NCBI RefSeq assembly: GCF_029855045.1
Contig: NZ_CP123228.1
Location: 744,001-808,000, forward strand
Length of the DNA: 64,000 bases
Source of the DNA: Piscinibacter sp. XHJ-5
Lineage (GTDB): Bacteria > Pseudomonadota > Gammaproteobacteria > Burkholderiales > Burkholderiaceae_C
Direction: 5' to 3'
Under the pieces are notes generated by a model. That model was not told the origin of the DNA, did no database searches, and saw only the letters and a program-made list of their open reading frames with translations. This document shows positions 9,052 through 17,697 of the stretch, one piece after another. Position 1 is the stretch's first letter; each line of letters begins with the position of its first letter. The position numbers and the translations under genes are program-made.

Positions 9052-9222
9052 GCCGCGCCGAGCGGCGCCCCGGGCACGCGAGACCGGCTGCTTCGATTCA
9101 GGGGGCTGGCGTTCGGCTACGGGACGATGCCGGCGCAGGACATCGAGGACGCGATACGCCGCCTGTCGTGTGTCGGCAGGCGTGAGACCGCGCTATCGTC
9201 GCGGCCTCGAAGGAGGGAAACG

Positions 9223-9876
9223 ATGGTCCGTGTCCTGATCGTCATGCTGGCGCTGCTCGCGGCCGGCGCGGATGCCGGCGCGAAGCGTCGCGTCGACACC
9301 GCCACGGCCGACGCCGTGGGCCAGTTCGACTACTACGTGCTGACGCTGTCGTGGTCGCCGGTGTATTGCGAGAAGCATCCCGACGACAGCCAGCAGTGCG
9401 GCAGCGCGCGGTACGGCTTCGTGCTGCACGGCCTGTGGCCGCAGTACGCCAACGGCGGCTATCCCAGCACCTGCGCCGCCGGCGCCCGTCTGACCGAGGA
9501 GGCGCGCAATTTCGGCAGGACCGTGTTTCCGAGCGAGAAGCTGGTCGCGCACGAGTGGCGCAAGCACGGCACATGCAGCGGCATGGAGGCCAAGGCGTAT
9601 TTCAAGGCGGCTGACGACGCGCGCAATGCGATCCGCATCCCTGAGCAGCTCCAGCCGGGGTCGCGAACTCAGCAGACGACGGCACAGGCGGTGTCCAAGG
9701 CCATCCGCGACAGCAACCCTTCCATCACGAACAGGGGGCTGGCGGTCGTGTGCTCCGGGCCGGAGCTCGCGGAGGTGAGGGTGTGCCTGTCGAGGGACTT
9801 GCGGCCGGTGGCCTGCGGCAGCGGCGTGCGCGACAGCTGCCGCAAGGGAACGATACGGGTGCCGGGCGTGCGATAG
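9223..9876 (+). CDS. Secreted ribonuclease T2 family protein, 217 aa
   Basis: This is a T2-type endoribonuclease that would cleave RNA via 2',3'-cyclic phosphates in the periplasm or outside the cell. Both catalytic signatures are present: CAS-1 FVLHGLWPQY and CAS-2 HEWRKHGTCSG, each with its histidine, plus the intervening Lys/Glu. Several cysteines (YCEK, QQCG, STCAAG, GTCSG, VVCSG, VACGSG, DSCRK) suggest disulfides. A signal peptide (MVRVLIVMLALLAAGADAGA) starts at 9223, just after AAGGAGGGAAACG; an in-frame ATG at 9127 lacks such a site. It has no operon partner. Confidence 0.92.
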   Translation: MVRVLIVMLALLAAGADAGAKRRVDTATADAVGQFDYYVLTLSWSPVYCEKHPDDSQQCGSARYGFVLHGLWPQYANGGYPSTCAAGARLTEEARNFGRTVFPSEKLVAHEWRKHGTCSGMEAKAYFKAADDARNAIRIPEQLQPGSRTQQTTAQAVSKAIRDSNPSITNRGLAVVCSGPELAEVRVCLSRDLRPVACGSGVRDSCRKGTIRVPGVR

Positions 9877-9918
9877 CGAGGTTCGACGGAAGCCTCTGTT
9901 TCCGTCGTGGAACGGTCG

Positions 9919-10095
9919 TCAGCAGCTGCTTCCGCTGTCGCCCCGGCCCCCGGAGCCACCATCGCCGGCGGTGCCCGCGCCCGGCACGTCGCGTGTCGTC
10001 TTCGGCGCCACGACGCCGCCGTTGGCGGCCCAGACCAGAAAGAACAGGACGCCGCAGAACGCGACGAACCCGGCCACGGCGACGAGCTCGATCAT
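9919..10095 (-). CDS. Small single-pass membrane protein with Gly-rich tail, 58 aa
   Basis: A short gene recognised by an excellent ribosome site (AAGGAGGAG, about 8 nt before the ATG) and GC-biased codons. The product has one N-terminal transmembrane helix (MIELVAVAGFVAFCGVLFFL then VWAANGG), a short Pro/Thr linker and a Gly/Ser tail with RGD, ending SSC. It converges on the RNase T2 gene. I do not recognise the family. The C-terminal cysteine is unusual and may matter for anchoring or dimer formation. Confidence 0.7.
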   Translation of the reverse strand: MIELVAVAGFVAFCGVLFFLVWAANGGVVAPKTTRDVPGAGTAGDGGSGGRGDSGSSC

Positions 10096-10387
10096 GGTGT
10101 GTCTCCTCCTTGGGGTTGGGCGTGCATGCTACGTCTGCACGTGCACGCGCGGGGTCCAAGAACGAGGGGGGAGACCGCCCCCAGACTCGGGGATTTGCGT
10201 CGGACGATGGCAGACCTACGATGTCGCAGACGGTGGCGAGGCGAGCGAGGGAACCCGCGCCAAGTAGCCCGGCAGTGACTCGTGCCGGCACCGTCTCCAC
10301 ATGACCCATCCCTGGAGCGCCGCACGGCGCTCCTCGAGGGAGCGCCGACAGCGGACCTGCGGTTGCGGCGCCCGGAGACGACGCAGC

Positions 10388-11029
10388 TCAGTCCTGGGTC
10401 GTCACGCTCACGACCTTCCCGCTGCGCGTTTCGATCTCGCACCGGTAGCGGAACGGAATCGAATTCATCCCCGGCGCGCGCTGCACGGCGCCCTGGCCTT
10501 CGACGCTGGTATGCGCATCGGCGGCGGGGCGCAGCTGGCGCGAATCGGAGCCGAACGCAATGCGCCCGACGCGCGGGTACTTCTGCTTGAGCTGCGATGC
10601 CGCCGCCGTCTCGCAGGCCTCGGGCGAGAAGTGGGTGAGGTCCGGCTCCCACGCCGCGCCGCTGCCCGATCGCGTGCCGCCGGTCTCGCGGAACATCACG
10701 CCCGAGGTGCCGCCGGTCCTGGCGTTGAAGGCGCAGCTGTAGCTGAACGACATCGTGCCGCCCGGGCTGCGATAGCGCCCCTCGCCCTTCACGCCGGTCT
10801 CGTCGGCGTCGGGCGCCGGGGCGATGGCGCGCTTGGCGCCGACGAACTCCACCTCTTGCGCGTCGCGGCCGCGCATGCGGCGCACGGTCTCGGCGACCGC
10901 CTCCTCGCAGCGGTCTCCGGCCTTGGCCGCGTCGGACTTCGTGTCCGCGGCGGCCATGGCGGGAACCGGTATCGCGCAGGAGACGATGGCGGCGGCGAGT
11001 GCGAAGGTCAACGGCTGGTTCATGGTCAT
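10388..11029 (-). CDS. Secreted protein with a duplicated cysteine-paired domain, 213 aa
   Basis: A signal peptide (ends near AMAAAD) precedes two related ~75-residue repeats. Repeat 1 runs from DRCEEAVAETVRRM to MSFSYSCAFNARTG and repeat 2 from EACETAAASQLKQKYP to IPFRYRCEIETRSG. Each has a Cys at its start, a V.GEG/VEGQG turn and a Y-x-C near its end, suggesting one disulfide per repeat in a periplasmic or extracellular protein. The domain name is not known to me. MTMNQ at 11029 is used, with a second ATG at 11023 possible; neither has a clear ribosome site. Confidence 0.75.
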   Translation of the reverse strand: MTMNQPLTFALAAAIVSCAIPVPAMAAADTKSDAAKAGDRCEEAVAETVRRMRGRDAQEVEFVGAKRAIAPAPDADETGVKGEGRYRSPGGTMSFSYSCAFNARTGGTSGVMFRETGGTRSGSGAAWEPDLTHFSPEACETAAASQLKQKYPRVGRIAFGSDSRQLRPAADAHTSVEGQGAVQRAPGMNSIPFRYRCEIETRSGKVVSVTTQD

Positions 11030-11352
11030 GCCCGGGTGGTGAAGACAGCACGATCATGGTGTCGCCTTTCATCGGCCCCGACAAGCGTGCTTGCACCGGC
11101 CCTAGGCCGCATGCGGATGTATTGCGCCTTCTCGTCCTTCGTGTCGGTCTCGTCGGTGATGCGGTCGAAATGGAAGCTGCTCTTGCCTTGCGCTGCTAGC
11201 GAGCGGCCACCGACGGCCCAGTCGTGCGGGCGAGCGTCGCGCTGCGAGTCGCGCAGCTCGATCAGCCCTTGGCTTGCAGACCGTCGATGGCGTGGCAGGA
11301 AAGCTTGCGGCGGCGTCGCGCGAAGGGCTTGAACGCCACCGTCCATGAAGCC
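11030..11352 (-). other. Intergenic region with a coding-like remnant
   Basis: No gene with a credible start and ribosome site is visible. On the minus strand a stretch around 11120-11270 reads as well-biased codons (including SSFHFDRITDETDTKDEKAQ) and may be the tail of a decayed or unrecognised small gene. I cannot assign it. Confidence 0.35.
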
Positions 11353-12324
11353 CTATGCCATGGCCTCCGTCGCGGCTGGCGCGCTCGCCGCCGCCTTGGG
11401 CAGGCTGCACTTGCGGTGAATCAGGTCGCTGCGCGCAAACAGCTCCGCGACCCAGTCGACGAACACGCGCACCTTGGTGCTCAGGTGGCGGTTCGGCGGA
11501 TAGACCACATGGATGGGCAGCGAATCGGCGCACCAGTCGAGCAGGACGGGCTGCAGCGTGCCGGCCTGGATGTGCGATTGCGCCATGAAGCTCGTCGTCC
11601 ACACGATGCCCAGTCCGGCCAGCCCCGCGGCCAGGCCGGCGTTCGAGTCGTTGACCGACAGCACGTGGCGACCGCGCACTTCGATGCGCTCGCCGTCCTT
11701 GTTGAAGGTGAACGGGTACACGCGTCCGGTGCGGTGCGAGAAGTAGTTCACCACCGTATGGGCGTCGCTTTCCAGGTCGCGCGGATGCTGCGGCATGCCG
11801 TGTCGCTTGAGGTAGGCCGGCGTGGCGCAGACGAGCGAGTGGAACTCGCCGATGCGGCGCGCCACCAGTGACTGGTCGGTGATCTCGCCGCCGCGCAGCA
11901 CGCAGTCGACGTTCTCGCTGATCAGGTCGACCGGCCGGTCGCTGACGCCCAGGTCGATCTGGATGTTCGGGTACTTCGCGTAGAAGTCGGGCAGCGCCGG
12001 GATCAGCAGCAGCTGTCCGACCGGCGAGCCGACATCGATGCGCAGGCGCCCGCGTGGATTGACCTTGGCGCGCGTCATGCTCGATTCGAGCTCGTCCACG
12101 TCATTGAGCAGACGCAGCGCCCGGTCGTAGTACGCCGCCCCGTCGGCCGTGACCGTGACGCGGCGCGTCGTGCGGTTCAGCAGCTGCGTCTCCAGATGCG
12201 CCTCGAGCGATTGCACGAGGCGGGTGACGGTCGGCTTCGGCATGGCGAGCGAATCGGCCGCCTTCGTGAAGGTGCCGGCCTCGACGACACGCACGAAGGC
12301 CTGCATCGCGACGAACTTGTCCAT
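11353..12324 (-). CDS. LysR-family transcriptional regulator, 323 aa
   Basis: N-terminal winged helix-turn-helix (residues 1-60: AFVRVVEAGTFTKAADSLAMPKPTVTRLVQSLE) followed by a substrate-binding-like effector domain (about 90-300). The MDKFVAM start and PTVTRLVQ helix resemble the AaeR/DsdC-like subgroup often paired with efflux genes. It is transcribed divergently from the RND operon with 137 nt between it and the first efflux-operon gene, so it is the likely activator or repressor of that operon. The inducer is unknown. Confidence 0.9.
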   Translation of the reverse strand: MDKFVAMQAFVRVVEAGTFTKAADSLAMPKPTVTRLVQSLEAHLETQLLNRTTRRVTVTADGAAYYDRALRLLNDVDELESSMTRAKVNPRGRLRIDVGSPVGQLLLIPALPDFYAKYPNIQIDLGVSDRPVDLISENVDCVLRGGEITDQSLVARRIGEFHSLVCATPAYLKRHGMPQHPRDLESDAHTVVNYFSHRTGRVYPFTFNKDGERIEVRGRHVLSVNDSNAGLAAGLAGLGIVWTTSFMAQSHIQAGTLQPVLLDWCADSLPIHVVYPPNRHLSTKVRVFVDWVAELFARSDLIHRKCSLPKAAASAPAATEAMA

Positions 12325-12461
12325 GGGTTCCCTTGAGTGCTGGTTGGTGATCGGCCCGAATTGTTCTGCTCACTGAAATGAACCATGAGTCGAATGGCTA
12401 TTGGTCGGCGCGGGGGCCGCCTCTATCTTTGCCGCATCCCATTGCTCGGGTGCCGCAGCCG

Positions 12462-13196
12462 ATGTTTCCCTCCACCTTCCGTACACCGACCCTCACCGCG
12501 CCGCAGGTGCTGCATCTGCATGGCGGTGCGTTCGTCATCGGTGCGCCGCCGGGCGGATCGCGGGTGGCGGCGCTGCTGAAGCAGGCCGGTGCCTGCGTGC
12601 ACTCGTTCGACTATCCGCTGGCGCCGGCGCACCCGTTTCCGCAGGCGGTCGAATCCGCCTATGCGGTGCTGGCCGGCATGCAGCCGAAGCGCCGCTGCGG
12701 GCCGCTGTTCGTGGCCGGCGAAGAAGCCGGCGGCAATCTCGCGGCCGCGTTGGCGCTGATGGCACGCGACCGCGGCGGACCGATGCTGGCCGGGCAGATC
12801 CTGCTGTCGCCGATGCTCGACGTGTGCGTGGCCACCGCCTCGCTGCGCGATGCGCGTGCCGGCCCCGTGGGGTGCCGCTGGGCCGACGGCTGGCGCAAGT
12901 ACCTGCCGCGCGCCAGCGACGCCACGCATCCGTATGCCACGCCGGGCTCGGCGATGCGCCTGGCCGGTCTGCCGCGCACCTTGCTGCTCACTTCGCAGGA
13001 CGACCCGCTGCGCGACGAGACACGTGCCTACGCGCAACGCCTGCGCGACGAAGGCGTGCCGGTCGACGAACTGGTGCTGCCCTTTGCCACCGGCTTTCCC
13101 GTCGCCTACCGCGAGTCCGGCAACGAGGCGCCCTGGGCCGAAGCCTTGCGCGAGCCGCTGCGCCGGTTCCTGAATCAAGACCCCTGCCAACCCTGA
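12462..13196 (+). CDS. Alpha/beta-hydrolase-fold protein with degenerate catalytic site, 244 aa
   Basis: The fold is that of hormone-sensitive-lipase-type (hydrolase-3) esterases: oxyanion motif HGG at residues 20-22, FDYPLAP, and the acid motif DDPLRDE. The nucleophile elbow, normally GDSAGG, reads GEEAGG (86-91), so Ser is replaced by Glu88. The usual catalytic His near the C-terminus is also missing (FATGF). It is therefore probably not an esterase. It is the first gene of the RND efflux operon, 14 nt before the adaptor. A start at 12378 (272 aa) is possible, but the extra N-terminus looks non-coding. Confidence 0.8.
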   Translation: MFPSTFRTPTLTAPQVLHLHGGAFVIGAPPGGSRVAALLKQAGACVHSFDYPLAPAHPFPQAVESAYAVLAGMQPKRRCGPLFVAGEEAGGNLAAALALMARDRGGPMLAGQILLSPMLDVCVATASLRDARAGPVGCRWADGWRKYLPRASDATHPYATPGSAMRLAGLPRTLLLTSQDDPLRDETRAYAQRLRDEGVPVDELVLPFATGFPVAYRESGNEAPWAEALREPLRRFLNQDPCQP

Positions 13197-13210
13197 TCCC
13201 GGAGGAATCC

Positions 13211-14440
13211 ATGACAACAAGCACATCCGCCGCCCGCCGGCGCCTCTGGGCAGCGCTGACTGCCGTCGCTGCCCTCGCCGCCATCCCCGCGGCCGTCTTC
13301 ATGCTGACCGGCACGCAAGCCGAGGCGACGACCGCCCCGGCGGCGCCGCAGGCCACGCCCGCGTCGGTCGCCACCGTGATGCAGAGCGAGGTCTCCGCCT
13401 GGGACGAGTTCTCCGGCCGCCTCGAAGCCGTCGAGCGCGTCGACATCCGCTCGCGCGCGGCCGGCACGGTGCAAGCGGTGCACTTCCGCGAGGGTGCGCT
13501 GGTAAAGGCCGGCGATCTGCTGGTGAGCATCGATCCCGCGCCCTACGCCGCCGAAGTGGACCGGGCGCAGGCGCAGGTCGCCGCCGCGCAGGCGCGCGTC
13601 ACGCACCTGAAGAGCGAGCACGCCCGCGCCGAGCGGCTGTGGGAAGAGCGCGCCATCGCGCAGCGCGAGCTCGACGAGCGCAGCAACGCGCTGCGCGAAG
13701 CCGAAGCCAACCTGCGTGCTTCGCACGCCGCGCTGCAGTCGGCGCAGCTCAACCTCGGCTACACGCAGGTGCGCGCGCCCATCGCCGGCCGCATCGGCCG
13801 GATCGAAGTGACGGCCGGCAACCTCGTGGCCGCCGGTCCGAATGCACCGGTGCTGACCACGCTGGTGTCGGTGAGCCCCATCTACGCCAGCTTCGATGCC
13901 GACGAGCAGATCGTCGCCCGCGCGCTGAAGGACCTGCCCGGCGGCGCCGGCGCACGTGCCGCGCACATCGACCGCATCCCGGTGCGCATGGGCACCGCCG
14001 CGCAGGCCGACACGCCGTTCACCGGCCACCTGCAGCTGGTCGACAACCAGGTCGACGCCCGCAGCGGCACGGTGCGCGTGCGCGCGGTGTTCGACAACAA
14101 GGACGGGGCGCTGATGCCGGGTCAGTTCGCGCGGCTGCGCATGGGCCAGGCGAAGAACGGCAACGCGCTGCTGATCAACGAGCGGGCGGTGGGCATCGAC
14201 CAGGACAAGCGCTTCGTGATGGTGGTCGGCGCCGACAACAAGGCGACGTACCGCGAGGTGACCCTGGGCGCTCCGGTCAACGGGCTGCGCATCGTCACCT
14301 CCGGCCTGCAGCCGGGCGAGCGCATCGTGGTCAACGGCTTGCATCGCGTGCGCCCGGGTGCATTGATCGCGCCGCAGAGCGTCGCGATGGACGCCAAGCC
14401 GCAGGTGCAGGCGCAGCGCGCCGGCGCGACGGCGTCGTGA
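13211..14440 (+). CDS. RND efflux periplasmic adaptor subunit (MexE/AcrA family), 409 aa
   Basis: The membrane-fusion protein links the inner-membrane pump to the outer-membrane channel. It has an N-terminal signal/anchor (LWAALTAVAALAAIPAAVFML), a split lipoyl domain (VDIRSRAAGTVQAVHFREGALVKAGDLL ... LGYTQVRAPIAGRIGRIEVTAGNLV), an alpha-hairpin rich in Ala/Glu/Arg, and beta-barrel and membrane-proximal domains. No lipobox Cys is present. The ATG at 13211 is preceded by GGAGGAATCC. It forms an operon with the pump gene 13 nt downstream. Confidence 0.95.
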   Translation: MTTSTSAARRRLWAALTAVAALAAIPAAVFMLTGTQAEATTAPAAPQATPASVATVMQSEVSAWDEFSGRLEAVERVDIRSRAAGTVQAVHFREGALVKAGDLLVSIDPAPYAAEVDRAQAQVAAAQARVTHLKSEHARAERLWEERAIAQRELDERSNALREAEANLRASHAALQSAQLNLGYTQVRAPIAGRIGRIEVTAGNLVAAGPNAPVLTTLVSVSPIYASFDADEQIVARALKDLPGGAGARAAHIDRIPVRMGTAAQADTPFTGHLQLVDNQVDARSGTVRVRAVFDNKDGALMPGQFARLRMGQAKNGNALLINERAVGIDQDKRFVMVVGADNKATYREVTLGAPVNGLRIVTSGLQPGERIVVNGLHRVRPGALIAPQSVAMDAKPQVQAQRAGATAS

Positions 14441-14453
14441 TGGGATCGCCGCC

Positions 14454-17400
14454 ATGAATCTCTCCAAGTTCTTCATCGACCGCCCCATCTTCGCCGGCGT
14501 GCTGTCGCTGCTGATGCTGCTGGCCGGCCTGATCGCGCTGCGCAGCCTGCCGATCTCGGAGTACCCGGAGGTCGTGCCGCCGTCGGTGGTGGTGCGTGCC
14601 CAGTACCCCGGCGCCAATCCCAAGGTGATCGCCGAGACGGTGGCCACGCCGCTGGAAGAGGCCATCAACGGCGTCGAAGGCATGCTCTACATGGGCAGCC
14701 AGGCGACGACCGACGGGCTGATGACGCTCACCGTCACCTTCAAGCTCGGCACCGATCCCGACAAGGCGCAGCAGCTGGTGCAGAACCGTGTCGCGCAGGC
14801 CGAGCCGCGACTGCCCGAGGAGGTGCGCCGCCTCGGCCTGACGACGGTCAAGAGCTCGCCCGACATCACGATGGTCGTGCACCTCGTGTCGCCCAACGGG
14901 CGCTACGGCATGGACTACCTGCGCAACTACGCCGTCCTCAATCTCAAGGACCGGCTGGCGCGCATCCAGGGCGTGGGCCAGGTGGCGATATGGGGCGGCG
15001 GCGAATACGCCATGCGCATCTGGCTCGATCCGCAGAAGGTGGCGCAGCGAGGCCTGTCCGCCGGCGACGTGGTGCGTGCCATCCGCGAGCAGAACGTGCA
15101 GGCGGCGGTCGGCGTGGTCGGCTCCTCGCCGAGCGTGCCGGGGGTGGACCTGCAGCTGTCGGTCAATGCGCAGGGCCGCCTGCAGAACGAGGAGGAGTTC
15201 GGCGACGTCATCGTCAAGACCGCCGCCGACGGCGCCGTGACGCGCCTGCGCGACGTCGCCCGGCTCGAGCTCGGCGCGGCCGACTATTCGCTGCGCTCGC
15301 TGCTCAACAACGACGCGGCGGTCGGCGTGGGCGTGTTCCAGGCCCCCGGCTCCAACGCGCTCGACATCTCGTCGCAGGTGCGCCAGACCATGGTCGAGCT
15401 GTCGAAGCACTTCCCCGAGGGCGTGGAGTACCGCATCGCCTACGACCCGACGCAGTTCGTGCGCGCCTCCATCAAGTCCGTGGTGCAGACGTTGCTGGAG
15501 TCGGTGCTGCTGGTCGTCCTGGTGGTGATCCTGTTCCTGCAGACCTGGCGCGCATCCATCATTCCGCTGCTGGCGGTGCCGGTGTCGGTGATCGGCACCT
15601 TCGCCGTGCTGCACCTGCTGGGCTTCTCGATCAATGCGCTCAGCCTGTTCGGGCTGGTGCTTGCGATCGGCATCGTCGTCGACGACGCCATCGTGGTGGT
15701 CGAGAACGTCGAGCGCAACATCGAGGCCGGTCTCTCTCCGCTGGATGCCACGTACCGCGCCATGCGCGAGGTGTCGGGGCCCATCGTTGCCATCGCGGTG
15801 GTGCTGGTCGCCGTGTTCGTGCCGCTGGCCTTCATCAGCGGTCTCACGGGGCAGTTCTACCGGCAGTTCGCGGTGACGATCGCCATCTCGACGGTGATCT
15901 CCGCGATCAACTCGCTGACCCTGTCGCCGGCGCTCGCGGCGCTGCTGCTGCGCGGCCACGACGCGCCCAAGGACGCGCTGACCCGCGGCATGGATCGCAC
16001 GCTCGGCTGGCTGTTCCGCGGCTTCAACCGCGTGTTCAAGCGCGGGTCGGCGGGCTACGGTGGCGGCCTGCAGGGCGTGCTGTCGCGCAAGACGCTGATG
16101 ATGGCGGTCTACCTGGCGCTGGTGGGCGCGACCTTCTTCCTGTTCAAGGCGGTGCCCAGCGGCTTCGTGCCGGCTCAGGACAAGCAGTACCTGATCGGCT
16201 TCGCACAGCTGCCCGACGGCGCGACGCTGGACCGCACCGAAGACGTGATCCGGCGCATGGGCGAGATCGCCGAGAAGAACCCCAACGTCGAGGGCACGCT
16301 GGCCTTCCCGGGCCTGTCGATCAACGGCTTCACCAACAGCTCCAACTCCGGCATCGTGTTCGCCATGCTCAAGCCCTTCGACGAGCGCAAGCGCGCCCAT
16401 CAGAGCGGCGGGGCAGTGGCGGGCCAGCTCAACCAGGCCTTCGGCGGCATCCAGGACGCGTTCATCGTGATGTTCCCGCCGCCGCCGGTGCAGGGGCTGG
16501 GCACGACGGGCGGGTTCAAGCTGCAGCTCGAGGACCGCGCCTCGCTCGGCTATGACGCGATGGATGCCGCGGTCAAGGCGTTCATGGCCAAGGCCTCGAA
16601 GACGCCCGAGCTGGCAGGCATGTTCACCAGCTGGCAGGTGAACGTGCCGCAGGTGTTCGCCGACATCGACCGCACCAAGGCGCGGCAGCTCGGCGTCGCC
16701 GTGACCGACGTGTTCGAGACCATGCAGACCTACCTGGGCAGCGTGTACGTCAACGACTTCAACAAGTTCGGCCGGACCTACAGCGTGCGGGTGCAGGCCG
16801 ATGCGCCGTACCGCGCCCGCGCCGAGGACATCGGTGCGCTGAAGGTGCGATCGAGCACCGGCGAGATGGTGCCGCTGTCGGCGCTGATGAAGGTCAACTC
16901 CAGCTTCGGACCGGAGCGCGCCATGCGCTACAACGGCTATCTGTCGGCCGACATCAACGGCGCACCGGCGCCCGGCTACTCCTCCGGCCAGGCGCAGGAC
17001 GCCATCGAGCGCATCGCCGCCGAGGTGCTGCCGCAGGGCATCGGCTTCGAGTGGACCGACCTGACCTACCAGGAGATCCTCGCCGGCAATTCAGCGATCT
17101 GGGTGTTCCCGCTCGCGATCCTGCTGGTGTTCCTGGCGCTGGCCGCCCTGTACGAGAGCCTCACCTTGCCCCTGGCCATCATCCTCATCGTGCCGATGGG
17201 GCTGCTGGCGGCGATGACCGGCGTGTGGTTGTCCGATGGCGACAGCAATGTGTTCACGCAGATCGGGCTGATGGTGCTGGTCGGGCTGTCGGCCAAGAAC
17301 GCCATCCTGATCGTCGAGTTCGCACGCGAGCTCGAATTCGCCGGTCGCACGCCGGTGCAGGCGGCCATCGAGGCGGCGCGGCTTCGGCTGCGGCCCATCC

Positions 17401-17684
17401 TGATGACCTCGCTGGCGTTCGTGATGGGCGTGCTGCCGCTGGTCACCTCCACCGGCGCCGGCGCCGAGATGCGGCAGGCGATGGGCGTGGCGGTGTTCAC
17501 CGGAATGATCGGCGTGACCGCCTTCGGCCTCTTCCTGACACCGGTGTTCTATGTGCTGCTGCGCCGCCTGGCGGGCAACCGGCCGCTCAAGCTGCACGGC
17601 GAGGTGCCGCATGTGGAGGCCTTCGCCGGCACGGGCGGACCGCTGAAGGCGATGCCCGCGGCGCCGCGCCATGAGCATGAATGA
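14454..17684 (+). CDS. Hydrophobe/amphiphile RND efflux pump (MexF/HAE1 type), 1076 aa
   Basis: A proton-driven inner-membrane drug exporter of full length. It starts MNLSKFFIDRPIFAGVLSLL, and TM4 carries the proton-relay Asp pair in GIVVDDAIVVVENVERN. The large periplasmic porter loops include PPPPVQGLGTTGGFKLQLEDR, and the tail has FARELEFAGRTPVQAAIEAARLRLRPILMTS, an HAE1 signature. The sequence style (SEYPEVVPPSVVV, SSPDITMVVHL) is closest to MexF/BpeF/OqxB pumps, which export chloramphenicol, quinolones and similar compounds in other bacteria. The actual substrate is unknown. Confidence 0.96.
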   Translation: MNLSKFFIDRPIFAGVLSLLMLLAGLIALRSLPISEYPEVVPPSVVVRAQYPGANPKVIAETVATPLEEAINGVEGMLYMGSQATTDGLMTLTVTFKLGTDPDKAQQLVQNRVAQAEPRLPEEVRRLGLTTVKSSPDITMVVHLVSPNGRYGMDYLRNYAVLNLKDRLARIQGVGQVAIWGGGEYAMRIWLDPQKVAQRGLSAGDVVRAIREQNVQAAVGVVGSSPSVPGVDLQLSVNAQGRLQNEEEFGDVIVKTAADGAVTRLRDVARLELGAADYSLRSLLNNDAAVGVGVFQAPGSNALDISSQVRQTMVELSKHFPEGVEYRIAYDPTQFVRASIKSVVQTLLESVLLVVLVVILFLQTWRASIIPLLAVPVSVIGTFAVLHLLGFSINALSLFGLVLAIGIVVDDAIVVVENVERNIEAGLSPLDATYRAMREVSGPIVAIAVVLVAVFVPLAFISGLTGQFYRQFAVTIAISTVISAINSLTLSPALAALLLRGHDAPKDALTRGMDRTLGWLFRGFNRVFKRGSAGYGGGLQGVLSRKTLMMAVYLALVGATFFLFKAVPSGFVPAQDKQYLIGFAQLPDGATLDRTEDVIRRMGEIAEKNPNVEGTLAFPGLSINGFTNSSNSGIVFAMLKPFDERKRAHQSGGAVAGQLNQAFGGIQDAFIVMFPPPPVQGLGTTGGFKLQLEDRASLGYDAMDAAVKAFMAKASKTPELAGMFTSWQVNVPQVFADIDRTKARQLGVAVTDVFETMQTYLGSVYVNDFNKFGRTYSVRVQADAPYRARAEDIGALKVRSSTGEMVPLSALMKVNSSFGPERAMRYNGYLSADINGAPAPGYSSGQAQDAIERIAAEVLPQGIGFEWTDLTYQEILAGNSAIWVFPLAILLVFLALAALYESLTLPLAIILIVPMGLLAAMTGVWLSDGDSNVFTQIGLMVLVGLSAKNAILIVEFARELEFAGRTPVQAAIEAARLRLRPILMTSLAFVMGVLPLVTSTGAGAEMRQAMGVAVFTGMIGVTAFGLFLTPVFYVLLRRLAGNRPLKLHGEVPHVEAFAGTGGPLKAMPAAPRHEHE

Positions 17685-17697
17685 GAAAGGAACGATC

